A stretch of 50,882 nucleotides of DNA from Nitrospira sp. (GCA_029865345.1 JAOUHD010000006.1:1-50882); one strand, 5' to 3'. Shown: positions 17,069 to 26,504, counted from the first letter of the stretch. Notes: generated by a model from the sequence alone, not told the origin. Program-made: numbers and translations.

Positions 17069-18391
17069 TCACCCAGGTTGGGTCAACAAATCGGTGAGTG
17101 TTTTTTCAAAATTTGGAAATGACGTATCTACGCAGCTCGTATCAGCAATCCTCATACTCTGCTCCGCCGTCAGCCCACCGATGGCGAGAGCCATGGCCAC
17201 ACGATGGTCTCCATGGCTTTGGGCCTTGCCCGCCGCGTTCAGCCTGCCGTTCTCTCCTCCTTGGCCTAATCCACGGATGATCATCCCGTCGGGCCGTTCC
17301 TCGATGAGCGCTCCCATGGCCTTCAACTCGCGGCTCATAGTCGCGATCCGATCACTCTCTTTGACCCGCAGTTCCTCGGCTCCTGAAATCACCGTATCCC
17401 CCTCCGCCACAGAAGCAGCCACACACAGCACGGGAAATTCATCGATCGTCTTCGGGATAAGATCATGACCGATGGTCACGCCTTTCAATGCGGATGACTT
17501 CACGCGGAGATCCGCGACCGGTTCGCCTGCCGCTTCTCGCAGACCCAGAACCTGAATGTCGGCTCCCATCTTTCTCATGACATCAATGAGACCGGTTCTG
17601 GTTGGATTCATGCCGACATTGTAAATGGTGATATCAGATCCTTGTACAATCGTCGCGCCGACGATGAAAAATGCGGCTGCCGAGAAATCACCGGGAATGG
17701 CCACGTGAACGCCTCGCCATCCGACCGATGGTCGCCCATGCAAGACCAGTACACCATCTTCTTTTGCAAGAGGAATTCCAAAGAACTGAAACATCCGCTC
17801 AGTATGGTCTCGTGAGAGACGTGGTTCCCGATACCGAGTCGTCCCTTGAGCAAAGAGGCCCGCGAGCAGGATCGACGACTTAATCTGTGCGCTGGCCACG
17901 GGGGAGGCGTACTCAATGGCGCGGAGGGCTGCCCCTGTAATCGCCAATGGCGCCAGCTCTCCTCCCTTACGGCCTCCAATAGCCGCCCCCATCTCGCGCA
18001 GCGGCTTGACGACCCGTCCCATAGGACGCCTTCTGATCGATTCATCGCCCGTGAGGATCGAGAAAAAATCTTGTCCGGCCAGGAGTCCCGTGAGCAGACG
18101 GATGCCGGTCCCAGAATTGCCGCAATCAATCGGGCCAGTTGGTTCAGAGAGCCCCCAAAACCCCTTCCCGCAGACGGTTAATTCGGTCGGAGTCTGGGTA
18201 ATAGGAATCCCCATTCCCTGAAGAGCCCTCATCGTGTTCAGACAATCCTCTCCCTGGCAGTAGCCCGTAACCGTGCTCGTCCCTTCTCCCAGTGCGGTGA
18301 GGATGATAGCCCGATGGGTGAGCGACTTGTCGCCAGGAACGGTGGTTGTTCCCTTAAGTGGCCGGCCCGGGGTGATCGTCAATGATGTCAT
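17069..18391 (-). CDS. aroA: 3-phosphoshikimate 1-carboxyvinyltransferase (EPSP synthase)
   Basis: Joins phosphoenolpyruvate to shikimate 3-phosphate, the sixth shikimate step. Signature segments seen are PGDKSLTHRA (19-28, with the catalytic Lys-Ser), GNSGTGIRLL (near 90-99) and RVKESDRIA (near 343-351). At 440 residues it has the normal length. The NSGTG(I)R form differs from the common GNAGTAMRPL (class I) loop, so it looks like a class II-type enzyme, but glyphosate response cannot be inferred safely. Start overlaps the tyrA stop by 4 bases. Confidence 0.96.
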   Translation of the reverse strand: MTSLTITPGRPLKGTTTVPGDKSLTHRAIILTALGEGTSTVTGYCQGEDCLNTMRALQGMGIPITQTPTELTVCGKGFWGLSEPTGPIDCGNSGTGIRLLTGLLAGQDFFSILTGDESIRRRPMGRVVKPLREMGAAIGGRKGGELAPLAITGAALRAIEYASPVASAQIKSSILLAGLFAQGTTRYREPRLSRDHTERMFQFFGIPLAKEDGVLVLHGRPSVGWRGVHVAIPGDFSAAAFFIVGATIVQGSDITIYNVGMNPTRTGLIDVMRKMGADIQVLGLREAAGEPVADLRVKSSALKGVTIGHDLIPKTIDEFPVLCVAASVAEGDTVISGAEELRVKESDRIATMSRELKAMGALIEERPDGMIIRGLGQGGENGRLNAAGKAQSHGDHRVAMALAIGGLTAEQSMRIADTSCVDTSFPNFEKTLTDLLTQPG

Positions 18392-19281
18392 GAGTGGCCC
18401 AGAGAGGGACGATTCAACTTCTCACGTTCGCCTTTGGCCCGTTCGAGCAACTTCTCGATTCCAGCAGCATCCCCAGCTTTAATCAGTTGCTTCACTTCTT
18501 CCAGGGCCCGTACATATCTGTCGATATAGGACACCACATTATCCCGATTCCACAAGAAAATGTCTCGCCACATTTCCGGAGAACTCGCGGCGATCCTGGT
18601 CGTATCCCGTAAGCCTCCTCCGGAGTGGCCGGCAAGATCCAATGAGGGGACCTGCTGATCGCGAAGCTCGGCCAGGGCGTTCATCAGTGCAAAGGCGGCC
18701 ACATGGGGCAGATGACTGACGGCTCCCAGGATTTGGTCGTGCAAATGCGGATCCATCGTTAAGACAATCGAACCGGCTTCTTCCCACAGTTGCCTCACCC
18801 GATCAAGTGCCGCCGAATCTGTTCGTATTGTTGGCGTCAGAATACAGCGTGCGCCCTTGAATAGTTGATCGGACCCGGCCGCGACTCCCGTCTTTTCTTT
18901 TCCCGCGATGGGATGAGCCCCGACAAAGTGCACGCCTGCCGGCATCGCCGCTTCCGACCGTTCAACCAAGGTGCCTTTCACACTGCCCACATCACTGACG
19001 ATCGCAGCGGGAGCAAGGCAATGGGCCCATTCATGGAGGTGTCGCTCATAAGTATCGACCGGTGTCGCAAGCACCACCAAATCCGCTCCACGCACACCCT
19101 CTTGAGGATCAGCCACGTATCGATCGATCGCACCTAAAGCAACCGCGGTCTTGAGGTTTTCGACACGACGGCCGACGCCGACGACGTGATCAGCCAAGGA
19201 TTTCCTCCGGAGAATCATCCCGAGTGATCCACCGATCAGCCCCACACCAATGATGGCAACCTGCTTGAAATGAACGGCCAT
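18388..19281 (-). CDS. tyrA: Prephenate dehydrogenase
   Basis: NAD(P)-dependent oxidative decarboxylation of prephenate to 4-hydroxyphenylpyruvate (or of arogenate to tyrosine). The nucleotide site GVGLIGGSLG is at residues 12-21, GSVKGT near 97-102, HPIAGKEKTGV near 121-131, and HLPHVAAFALMN near 196-207. At 297 residues it is the monofunctional form, without chorismate mutase or ACT domain; the mutase is fused to PheA in this operon. It follows aroF by 7 bases. Confidence 0.94.
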   Translation of the reverse strand: MAVHFKQVAIIGVGLIGGSLGMILRRKSLADHVVGVGRRVENLKTAVALGAIDRYVADPQEGVRGADLVVLATPVDTYERHLHEWAHCLAPAAIVSDVGSVKGTLVERSEAAMPAGVHFVGAHPIAGKEKTGVAAGSDQLFKGARCILTPTIRTDSAALDRVRQLWEEAGSIVLTMDPHLHDQILGAVSHLPHVAAFALMNALAELRDQQVPSLDLAGHSGGGLRDTTRIAASSPEMWRDIFLWNRDNVVSYIDRYVRALEEVKQLIKAGDAAGIEKLLERAKGEREKLNRPSLGHS

Positions 19282-19288
19282 ACTGGCT

Positions 19289-20302
19289 TTACAGCTCTCT
19301 GTCTACAGCTTTCGCGATTTTCCTGAGATCAGCCATCAAGGCTTTGAACTTCGAGGGCTTGATGGATTCTTCACCATCACAGAGCGCACACTCAGGGTTC
19401 GAGTGAACTTCGATGAGCAGGCCATCGGCACCGGCCGCGACCGCCGCTTTTGACATCGGGGCCACTAGATCCCACTTTCCCGTAGCATGGCTGGGGTCAA
19501 CGATGACCGGGAGATGCGAGAGCTCTTTTAATGTAGGAATAGCCGCGAGATCCAGCGTATTGCGATATTGCGTTTCGAACGTACGGATGCCCCGTTCGCA
19601 CAACATCACGTTCTGGTTACCGCGGGACATGATGTATTCGGCCGACAGCAGAAACTCCTTGATTGTCGCCGACAGGCCCCGCTTTAAGAGCACCGGCTTG
19701 TCGTACGCGCCGACCTCCTTGAGGAGCTCGAAGTTCTGCATGTTCCGCGCGCCGATCTGAATAATGTCCGCCTTCTCGAGAAAGAGCTCAATGTCCCTGG
19801 TGTCAAGAATCTCACTGACAACCGGCAACCCCGTTTGCTTCCTGGCTTCAACCAAATAGTCGAGCCCTTCACGACCCAACCCTTGAAAGGAATACGGTGA
19901 CGTTCTAGGCTTATAGGCTCCACCACGAAGAATCGTGGCTCCAGAAGCCTTCACTTCATGTGCGATCCCCACCGTGAGCTCCAGTCGCTCGACCGCGCAG
20001 GGTCCCGCCATGATGACAAGTTGCTTGGCGCCGATTTTGACACCACCGACATCAATGATCGTCGATTCCTTCTTAAACTCACGGCTGACCAGTTTCCACG
20101 GTGCCAAGATCGGCAGGACACTTTCTACCCCGGGGAGCGCCGTCAAGGGCTGATTGTGCAGGATTCGATCATCACCGATGACACCGATAATGGTGCGTTC
20201 CTGGCCCGTGGATATTTGCGATTTTAAGCCCAGATCCCGCAGTCGGTCGATAATGTGGTCAACTTCACTTTCCGAAGCTTCTGGTTTCAACACGATGATC
20301 AT
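19289..20302 (-). CDS. aroF: 3-deoxy-7-phosphoheptulonate synthase, type I-beta
   Basis: Condenses phosphoenolpyruvate and erythrose 4-phosphate, the entry step of the shikimate pathway. Residues 1-70 form a ferredoxin-like N-terminal domain (as in the Thermotoga enzyme, where it mediates feedback by Tyr/Phe). The TIM-barrel then shows AGPCAVE (99-105), [27 protein letters not shown] and DPSHATGKW, with the metal ligands in the Cys and DPSHA motifs. At 337 residues this is the I-beta length. It follows hisC by 19 bases. Confidence 0.95.
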   Translation of the reverse strand: MIIVLKPEASESEVDHIIDRLRDLGLKSQISTGQERTIIGVIGDDRILHNQPLTALPGVESVLPILAPWKLVSREFKKESTIIDVGGVKIGAKQLVIMAGPCAVERLELTVGIAHEVKASGATILRGGAYKPRTSPYSFQGLGREGLDYLVEARKQTGLPVVSEILDTRDIELFLEKADIIQIGARNMQNFELLKEVGAYDKPVLLKRGLSATIKEFLLSAEYIMSRGNQNVMLCERGIRTFETQYRNTLDLAAIPTLKELSHLPVIVDPSHATGKWDLVAPMSKAAVAAGADGLLIEVHSNPECALCDGEESIKPSKFKALMADLRKIAKAVDREL

Positions 20303-20321
20303 AATTCCCTCACTCTATTTC

Positions 20322-21407
20322 TTACCTGCCTCCATCCAAGACGTTCTTGAGAGCCTGGAGGAAGGCAACATTTTCGTCCGGTTGACCGATGGTGACGCGA
20401 ATCATCGCTCCTTCGATATGCCGCACGATGATCCCCTTTCGCAGCAGTGCGTCGAACACCAATCGCCCATCCTGTTTCGCATCAAAGTAGAGAAAGTTTG
20501 CTTCACTCGGGATCGAAATTATTCCGAACGCGCGCAGCCCTTGTTCCATCTGCGCCATCCCAGCCTCGTTGACGGCCCGGCTCTTAGCCACATGCTCGTC
20601 ATCGCCCAAGGCAGCCAGCGCGGCCTTCTGGGCCAGACTGTTGGCATTGAATGGCGGCCGAATCCTGTTCAGAAAGTCGATCACCTCGGTTGTGCTGATG
20701 CCGTATCCAATTCGTAGCCCCGCCAGTCCATAGATCTTGGAGAAGGTCCGCAAGACAATCGCGTTCCGCCCCTGCTTCACATACGCCAGCGCATCGGGGA
20801 ATTGCGGATTGCGGACATACTCGAAATAGGCTTCGTCGAACACCACGATGACATCCTTAGGCACGTTGGCCATGAGGCGATCGACCGCGTCCGCCGAGAC
20901 CATTGTCCCAGTGGGATTGTTGGGATTGCAGAGAAAGAGCAATCGAGTCCGCGGCGTGACGGCCCGTACCATCGACTCAAGGTCATGAGTCCAATTGGCA
21001 AGAGGCACGACCACCGGCTTGCCGTGGACAGCGGTAACCTCCATCTTATAGATCACGAACGTGTGATCGGCCATGATGGCTTCATCGCCAGGCGTCAAGA
21101 ACGTCCTCGCCAACAACCCGAGGATCTCGTCCGAGCCATTGCCCAAAATGACTTGCTCGCGCCCCACTTTCCAACGGTCAGCAAGGGCCTGCCGAAGCTG
21201 ATAGGCACCACCGTCCGGATATCGATGCAGCATATCCTGCGCACCGGTTAACGCGGCCAAGGCCTTCGATGAAGGGCCGATCGGGTTCTCGTTGGAAGCC
21301 AGTTTGATCACACGGGTGAGCCCAAGCTCACGCTGAAGCTCATCGATTGGTTTACCAGGAACGTAAGGGCTCAGAGATCGGATATCGGGATGGACGTGCA
21401 GTGCCAT
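20322..21407 (-). CDS. hisC: Histidinol-phosphate aminotransferase-family enzyme
   Basis: PLP-dependent class I/II aminotransferase. NENPIGPS (39-46), NPNNPTG (near 161-167), DEAYFEY (191-197) and the PLP lysine in TFSKIYGLAGLRIGYG (K224) are present. The ATG at 21407 begins the usual MxLxVxPxI segment; a TTG six bases earlier would overlap pheA. Lying between pheA and aroF rather than in a his operon, it may well transaminate phenylpyruvate or hydroxyphenylpyruvate (HisH-type dual activity) as well as, or instead of, imidazole-acetol phosphate. Enzyme class is certain; physiological substrate is inferred. Confidence 0.9.
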   Translation of the reverse strand: MALHVHPDIRSLSPYVPGKPIDELQRELGLTRVIKLASNENPIGPSSKALAALTGAQDMLHRYPDGGAYQLRQALADRWKVGREQVILGNGSDEILGLLARTFLTPGDEAIMADHTFVIYKMEVTAVHGKPVVVPLANWTHDLESMVRAVTPRTRLLFLCNPNNPTGTMVSADAVDRLMANVPKDVIVVFDEAYFEYVRNPQFPDALAYVKQGRNAIVLRTFSKIYGLAGLRIGYGISTTEVIDFLNRIRPPFNANSLAQKAALAALGDDEHVAKSRAVNEAGMAQMEQGLRAFGIISIPSEANFLYFDAKQDGRLVFDALLRKGIIVRHIEGAMIRVTIGQPDENVAFLQALKNVLDGGR

Positions 21408-21409
21408 GG

Positions 21410-22486
21410 TCAATCGTGAACCGGGTAGGAGCCTAAAATCTTCATAAAGAGGCAGCGGGCCTTCACCTCTTCAATCGCCCTATTCACGCGCTCCTCATTC
21501 CTATGCCCCTCAACATCCACAAAGAAAATATACTCCCACGCTTTGCGCTGGGAGGGACGGGATTCTATCTTGGTCATATTGAGTCCGTGGGAAGCGAACG
21601 GGCGGAGCAGATCATAGAGTGCGCCAACTTTATCCTTCACCGATAACATCACCGACGTCTTATCTTTCCCTGTTCGCTCTGACGGCTTCTGCGACAGGAC
21701 CAGAAAGCGGGTGAAATTATTGAGGTTATCCTCAATACGGGCCTTAATCACTTTCAGCCCATAGAGCTGGCTGGCCAATTCCGATGCAATAGCTGCCGAG
21801 GCGGGCTCATCGATGCACAGCTCGGCAGCCCGCGCCGTGCTTGCCACTTCAACCGCTGGCACATGCGGAAGATTGGTTTCGAGCCAGTTTCGGCATTGAG
21901 CAAGGGCATGTGGATGAGAATTGATTTTCTTCACATCCTCGATAAGACCAGACTTCGATAGAAGGTGGTGTGAGACCTCCTGAAGAATCTCTCCATAGAT
22001 CAGCAGGTTGGAATCGATAAACATGTCGAGGGTGTGATTCACGACACCCTCCGTGGTGTTTTCGATTGGCACTACCCCGAAATTGGCCCGGCCTCGCTCA
22101 ACCTCGCTGAAGACCTCTTTAATACTATAGACGGGCACATACTGGACGGACGACCCGAATTTCTGCATGCAGGCCATGTGCGTAAAGGTGGCTCGCGGCC
22201 CCAAATACGCGACCTTCTGGGGAGCCTCAAGCGACAAGGAAGCCGACATGATTTCTCGATAGACTGATCGGATGGCCTCGCTGGGAAAAGGGCCGCTGTT
22301 GAGTTTCGTGAGTCGTTCGATGATCTCAGCCTCCCGCCCAGCAGTATGGAGGTTGGCATCAGCATTTTTTTCTTTCTTGATTCTTCCAATTTCGATGACG
22401 CTCTTCGACCGCTCATTGAGCAGTCGAATAATTTCGTCATCGATCCGATCGATTTCCTTACGATATTCAGGCATATCTTTGGGCAT
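21410..22486 (-). CDS. pheA: Chorismate mutase/prephenate dehydratase (P-protein)
   Basis: Bifunctional entry to phenylalanine. Residues 1-85 are an AroQ chorismate mutase (YRKEIDRIDDEIIRLLNERS at the start). The prephenate dehydratase follows, with VAYLGPRATFTHMA and the NFTRFLVLS segment containing the essential Thr. A C-terminal ACT domain (TSVMLSVKDKVGALYDLL, ESRPSQRKAWEYIFFVD) binds Phe for feedback. ATG at 22486 is chosen; the frame is open to 22507 (GTG), and both starts have weak ribosome sites. First gene of the long aromatic run, with a promoter about 85 bases upstream. Confidence 0.95.
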   Translation of the reverse strand: MPKDMPEYRKEIDRIDDEIIRLLNERSKSVIEIGRIKKEKNADANLHTAGREAEIIERLTKLNSGPFPSEAIRSVYREIMSASLSLEAPQKVAYLGPRATFTHMACMQKFGSSVQYVPVYSIKEVFSEVERGRANFGVVPIENTTEGVVNHTLDMFIDSNLLIYGEILQEVSHHLLSKSGLIEDVKKINSHPHALAQCRNWLETNLPHVPAVEVASTARAAELCIDEPASAAIASELASQLYGLKVIKARIEDNLNNFTRFLVLSQKPSERTGKDKTSVMLSVKDKVGALYDLLRPFASHGLNMTKIESRPSQRKAWEYIFFVDVEGHRNEERVNRAIEEVKARCLFMKILGSYPVHD

Positions 22487-22570
22487 GCTGGGTCTCGCCT
22501 CGGGCACCTACTTGCAGGAGGGATTTCCCATCCCCGTCAGGGATAGTAGATCATGGAAACAAGTGAGGAA

Positions 22571-22600
22571 TTCTACAGGAACGATTGAATCTATTGCAAG
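22571..22600 (-). promoter_or_regulatory. Probable promoter of the pheA operon
   Basis: On the minus strand TTGCAA (22600-22595) and TAGAAT (22576-22571) are 18 bases apart, leaving a leader of about 80 bases. Within the leader short complementary GGGGATGGGA/ATCCC runs could fold. I saw no leader peptide rich in Phe codons. Confidence 0.5.
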
Positions 22601-22647
22601 GATAGCGCTTGGATATCAGGAGCTTGAAACGTTAGAACGCCCGAGGT

Positions 22648-23652
22648 TTACATCAGCAATTGAGAAGGACGCTTAAAGTGATCGTAGGCCAAGCGAGTTA
22701 CTTGCCGGCCACGACCGGTACGATCCAGGAAGCCAGCTTGGATCAGGTAGGGCTCATACACATCCTCGATTGTGCCCTTGTCTTCCTGGACAGCGGCTGC
22801 CAGGGACTCCACTCCGACCGGTCCCCCATTGAACTTCTCGATGATCGTGAGAAGGATTTTACGGTCCATATCGTCGAAACCCGCCTCATCGATCCCGACC
22901 CAGGCTAATCCCTCCTTGGCCACCTGTTCGGTAATATGCCCGTCCGCCTTAATTTGGGCATAGTCTCTGATGCGCTTAATCAGCCGATTGACAATCCGAG
23001 GTGTTCCACGGGCACGACGTGATATTTCCGCAGCACCTGCCCGATCAATCCCAACCCCTAAGACTCCAGCCGAGCGCGTCACAATCAACTCCAGCTCAGA
23101 CGGCCCATAGAACTCCAGCCGATAGACTAAGCCGAATCGGTCCCGCAGTGGGGAGGTAAGGGAACCGGCCCTGGTCGTCGCGCCCACAAGCGTAAAGGGC
23201 GGCAGATCAAGCTTGACGGTCCTCGTGGCAGGCCCCTGTCCAATGACCAGATCAAGCTGAAAGTCCTCCATCGCCGGATAGAGCGCCTCTTCAACAGACG
23301 CAGGCAGGCGATGAATCTCATCGATAAAGAGCACATCATATTCCTGAAGATTGGTTAGAATCGCCGCCAAGTCACCGGCATGGGCTAGGACCAGCCCTGA
23401 CGTCGAGCGCAAGGCCGCGCCCATTTCTTTTGCAATAATGTGCGCGATGGTCGTCTTCCCGAGACCAGGTGGTCCGTAGAAGATGGCGTGGTCGAGCGCC
23501 TCACCCCGCTGCTTGGCCGCTTCGATACAGACTCGCAGCGACCCCTTCATTTTCTCTTGGCCGACATACTCATCCAGCGTCTGAGGTCGAAGAACATTCT
23601 CCTGACCCCGCTCTTCATCCGTGGCGCGATTGGTCACGACCCGCTCGGTCAT
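22648..23652 (-). CDS. ruvB: Holliday junction branch-migration helicase RuvB
   Basis: AAA+ motor that drives branch migration with RuvA. From the ATG at 23652 the Walker [10 protein letters not shown] is at residues 60-68 and Walker B LFIDEIH ends near 113; [18 protein letters not shown] (sensor 1/arginine finger) and a C-terminal winged helix follow. At 334 residues it has the normal length. The open frame continues to 23739, but the extra 29 residues are basic and unlike the family. It lies 16 bases after the small cysteine-rich gene and is separated from ruvA by it. Confidence 0.96.
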   Translation of the reverse strand: MTERVVTNRATDEERGQENVLRPQTLDEYVGQEKMKGSLRVCIEAAKQRGEALDHAIFYGPPGLGKTTIAHIIAKEMGAALRSTSGLVLAHAGDLAAILTNLQEYDVLFIDEIHRLPASVEEALYPAMEDFQLDLVIGQGPATRTVKLDLPPFTLVGATTRAGSLTSPLRDRFGLVYRLEFYGPSELELIVTRSAGVLGVGIDRAGAAEISRRARGTPRIVNRLIKRIRDYAQIKADGHITEQVAKEGLAWVGIDEAGFDDMDRKILLTIIEKFNGGPVGVESLAAAVQEDKGTIEDVYEPYLIQAGFLDRTGRGRQVTRLAYDHFKRPSQLLM

Positions 23653-23668
23653 GATACGAGACCCATGC

Positions 23669-24157
23669 CTATTTGCCCTCCGGCATCTGTTGATACTTTG
23701 GCGGGGGCGGAAGCGTCCCTTGACCAGGCTGGGCCGCACTGCCGCAATCGGGAGGACACCGTTTATATCCCTGGGTCGAGTCTGGAAAATTTTGCTCCAT
23801 TTTCCTTAACTGGCATTGCGACAACCGGCCACCATCCTTGGTCCCGCACCGAGCAGGCACTGAAGAACCACCGATTTCGGCATACCCGTCGGGGCAGGAT
23901 CCGCACACAGCCAGCATGTTGGCTCCCAACGGAACACATTGCACGAGCGTCGGATCGCCGTCTTTGCAGATTTCCGGAGCCTGGGTGACGCCGGTCGTCG
24001 CATACCCATCAGGACAGCTTCCACAGGTCATTCTGATGCTCTTAGGCTCTGAGGCCTCTTCTGCCAGCCCCGCGGATGACACCATGACCACGAGTGCAAT
24101 CCCCATTAAGCCGTTGTACAGAAACAGTTTGGCACCATTCTTTGCGTTGAATGACAT
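23669..24157 (-). CDS. Exported cysteine-rich protein with CGSCPDGYA repeats
   Basis: A 162-residue protein: signal peptide (about 1-32, ending LAEEA), then two copies of CGSCPDGYA with conserved surroundings ([13 protein letters not shown] and [12 protein letters not shown]), further paired cysteines, and a proline-rich tail. About eleven cysteines lie in the mature part, so disulfide-bonded periplasmic or outer location is expected. The ATG at 24157 has GGGGG 7 bases upstream. It is placed 4 bases after ruvA and 16 before ruvB, clearly inside the transcript, although an exported protein has no evident part in recombination. Function unknown. Confidence 0.78.
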   Translation of the reverse strand: MSFNAKNGAKLFLYNGLMGIALVVMVSSAGLAEEASEPKSIRMTCGSCPDGYATTGVTQAPEICKDGDPTLVQCVPLGANMLAVCGSCPDGYAEIGGSSVPARCGTKDGGRLSQCQLRKMEQNFPDSTQGYKRCPPDCGSAAQPGQGTLPPPPKYQQMPEGK

Positions 24158-24161
24158 CAGC

Positions 24162-24770
24162 TTACCCCCTTCCAAGCTCCTTGAGCCCTTCACGAATGAG
24201 CTCCTTCAACGCCAACGAGCCTGTCGCAGCCTTTGTGGCCCGCTTTAAGGCTTCCTTGGCATCCTGGGCACGATAGCCCAAGTTTATCAGAGCGGAGAGG
24301 GCGTCCTCATACGGGCCATCCACGGCGGAGGTGTCAGCAGTCGCAAGCCGCGACGAACCACCCTGGATTTTGCCGACCTTATCCTTCAGTTCAAGCACAA
24401 TGCGGCCCGCGGATTTCTTGCCGATGCCTGGAACAGTCGCCAGCTTCTCAACATCCTCGGTTTGGATCGCATGGACCAGATCCGTGATCGGCAAACTCGA
24501 GAGCACGCTAAGCGCCAGCTTCGGTCCGATCCCCGACACACTGGTCAGCAGCAAAAACGACTCCTTCTCACTTTGCGAAAGAAAGCCGAAGAGCTGGATC
24601 GCATCTTCCCGGAGATGCGTGTGAATATTCAGTGCGGTGACTTCGTCAAGATTCGGCAGGGCGTAATAGGTGCTGAGTGGAATATGAACTTCGTACCCAA
24701 CCCCTTGCACATCGAGCGTGAGGTGGGTAGGTGCCTTGAATACCAACCGCCCCGTGAGAAAGGCGATCAT
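24162..24770 (-). CDS. ruvA: Holliday junction-binding protein RuvA
   Basis: Tetrameric protein that holds the Holliday junction and loads RuvB. At 202 residues it is full length: the N-terminal OB fold opens MIAFLTGRLV, tandem helix-hairpin-helix motifs are at about 70-125 (SVSGIGPKLAL and TVPGIGKKSAGRI), and the C-terminal RuvB-contact domain contains ALINLGYRAQDA. It follows yebC by 48 bases. No ruvC is found next to it or elsewhere in the window, although yebC-ruvC-ruvA-ruvB is common. Confidence 0.96.
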   Translation of the reverse strand: MIAFLTGRLVFKAPTHLTLDVQGVGYEVHIPLSTYYALPNLDEVTALNIHTHLREDAIQLFGFLSQSEKESFLLLTSVSGIGPKLALSVLSSLPITDLVHAIQTEDVEKLATVPGIGKKSAGRIVLELKDKVGKIQGGSSRLATADTSAVDGPYEDALSALINLGYRAQDAKEALKRATKAATGSLALKELIREGLKELGRG

Positions 24771-24818
24771 GTCGTCTGATTATCCGAGTGCCATGACGGT
24801 GTTGGTTGGCCGACCTTG

Positions 24819-25577
24819 TTATCCTGCTGCGGTCGCGGCCACTTTCTCCATGATTTCGTCCGGGATGTCAAAATTCGCGTGAACCTTCTGCACGTCATCA
24901 TGCTCGTCCAAGATCTCCATCAACTTGAGCATTTGTTCGGCTGACTTTTCGTCCAAACGGATTGTGTTCTGCGGAATAAAGGTGATTTCGGCCAGGGCTG
25001 TGTCGATCTTGGCATCGACCAGTGCCTTCTTCACCGTTTCAAAATCGTGGGGGGTGGTGAGTACCTCATAACTCTTTTCACCGACCTTCACGTCTTCCGC
25101 CCCGGCGTCGAGGGCCAACGACAGAAGCGCATCTTCCTCGACCTTTCCCTTCTCAATTGCCACGAGCCCCTTCTTATGAAACTGCCAGGCGACGGCGCCC
25201 GCTTCCGACATATTGCCATGATTTTTCGTCAGGAGACTGCGAATTTCCGCGACGGTCCGGTTCCGGTTGTCGCTCGTAATCTCGAGAAGTACGGCGGTCC
25301 CTCCGGGGCCATATCCTTCCAACTGAAATTCCTCGTACATCACACCAGGCAATTCCCCCGTCCCTCGCTGAACGGCCTTCTTCATCGTATCGCCAGGCAT
25401 GTTGGCTTCCTTCGCCTTGGCGATCGCCAGGCGCAGTCGAGGATTAGACTCAGGGTCACCACCGGACCGAGCCGCAATGGTCATCTCCCGGATGATTCGC
25501 GTGAAGATCTTCCCGCGCTTCGCATCCTGGGCGCCCTTATGCCGTTTGATCGTGGACCAGTGACTATGTCCACCCAT
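24819..25577 (-). CDS. YebC/PmpR (TACO1) family regulatory protein
   Basis: A 252-residue member of the YebC family with the invariant start MGGHSHWSTIKRHKGAQDAK, and GPGGTAVLLEITSDNRNRT in the middle domain. Members act as DNA-binding transcription regulators in some bacteria, and as translation factors that relieve stalling on proline-rich mRNAs in others and in mitochondria. AGAGGAGG lies 6 bases before the ATG. It leads the ruvA-ruvB run, a usual place for the gene. Confidence 0.95.
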   Translation of the reverse strand: MGGHSHWSTIKRHKGAQDAKRGKIFTRIIREMTIAARSGGDPESNPRLRLAIAKAKEANMPGDTMKKAVQRGTGELPGVMYEEFQLEGYGPGGTAVLLEITSDNRNRTVAEIRSLLTKNHGNMSEAGAVAWQFHKKGLVAIEKGKVEEDALLSLALDAGAEDVKVGEKSYEVLTTPHDFETVKKALVDAKIDTALAEITFIPQNTIRLDEKSAEQMLKLMEILDEHDDVQKVHANFDIPDEIMEKVAATAAG

Positions 25578-25659
25578 GTGATCCTCCTCTACGCCGGCCC
25601 GAACTTTGTGAGCTGGTTAGAGATGCGTACGAAGACACTACCACCTCGTGAGAGCCTAG

Positions 25660-25688
25660 ACGTAACACAGGCCTCAGAAAGGTGTCAA
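25660..25688 (-). promoter_or_regulatory. Probable promoter of yebC-ruvAB
   Basis: Minus-strand TTGACA (25688-25683), 17-base spacer, TTACGT (25665-25660), about 83 bases ahead of yebC. The -10 is imperfect but resembles that of the mrp promoter (TTACGG), which also has a 17-base spacer. Confidence 0.45.
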
Positions 25689-25715
25689 TTATGACGCAAC
25701 CACCGAGTGAAGGGG

Positions 25716-26465
25716 CTATTCGAAATACAGAAGCAGCTGAATACCTATGAGGATCACGAATACCGCCCAGGCCAGGTCCCATTTTTCCACTGGAAGACTC
25801 GACGCTCCAGACCCCCACGACACCATCGCGCTAGACAAGGCAGCCCCAACGCCAAGACTTCCGAGAAGCGCATGATGAAGTTCAATGGTCTGATTCGCTG
25901 GATGATTCCCATGCGAGTGCCAGAACAGCAACAGTCCGCTTATCATGGCACCAACCACTAATGGAGCCGCCCAGGCAGGGTGGCGCGCCCAGCCGATTCG
26001 GCGAAGCGTCTCGCTGGCCGCAGCGGTAGCAGCGAAAATTCCGTAAAATTTATGCTGAATGATTTCCGGGTCTTGTCCAGAAAATGTCTGTTCCAAAGTC
26101 AAGGAGCCGATCGGCCAGGCCTCGTGGTCACTCCAGACCAACAGGTACGCCCCGATAACACTGAGGGCACTCGGCAACACGAGTCGAATCCAGGAGGGTA
26201 GCGGGTACCGTAACGCATGCCCTAACTCAGCAAGCCCAAACAGGAACACGAAGAGACCGGCAAACCGATGGTTGAATTCCGAGTAGGCCACCCCTCGGGC
26301 TGACCCTTCCCAACCTCCTCCGTCATGCTCGCCGTGGAAACCTTGCGTTATGCCCGTGACGAGGGAGACTTGATGATGTTCTGAAGATACCTGTGCGGTC
26401 AGGTTGGAGAACCAGAGAAACAGCACCAGCAGCAGAACAGATAGCAGGGAAATACACCACTTCAT
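25716..26465 (-). CDS. Histidine-rich polytopic membrane protein
   Basis: About 249 residues with a signal-like first helix and five to six further hydrophobic segments. Histidines sit in or beside membrane segments in motifs such as SEHHQ, GFHGEHD, FNHRFAG, WSDHEAWP, IQHKFYG, WHSHGNH and ELHHALLG. Such regular histidines suggest metal or heme binding, and the layout recalls CopD/cytochrome-b561-like membrane proteins, but no family is firmly recognised. The ATG at 26465 lacks a clear ribosome site; the frame is open to 26534, across the palindromic terminator, which argues against the earlier start. Separated from the PCP_red gene upstream by that terminator. Confidence 0.7.
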   Translation of the reverse strand: MKWCISLLSVLLLVLFLWFSNLTAQVSSEHHQVSLVTGITQGFHGEHDGGGWEGSARGVAYSEFNHRFAGLFVFLFGLAELGHALRYPLPSWIRLVLPSALSVIGAYLLVWSDHEAWPIGSLTLEQTFSGQDPEIIQHKFYGIFAATAAASETLRRIGWARHPAWAAPLVVGAMISGLLLFWHSHGNHPANQTIELHHALLGSLGVGAALSSAMVSWGSGASSLPVEKWDLAWAVFVILIGIQLLLYFE

Positions 26466-26504
26466 CGTAACAGCCGTAACATGAATGCGCGTCGAGAATG
26501 GAAA

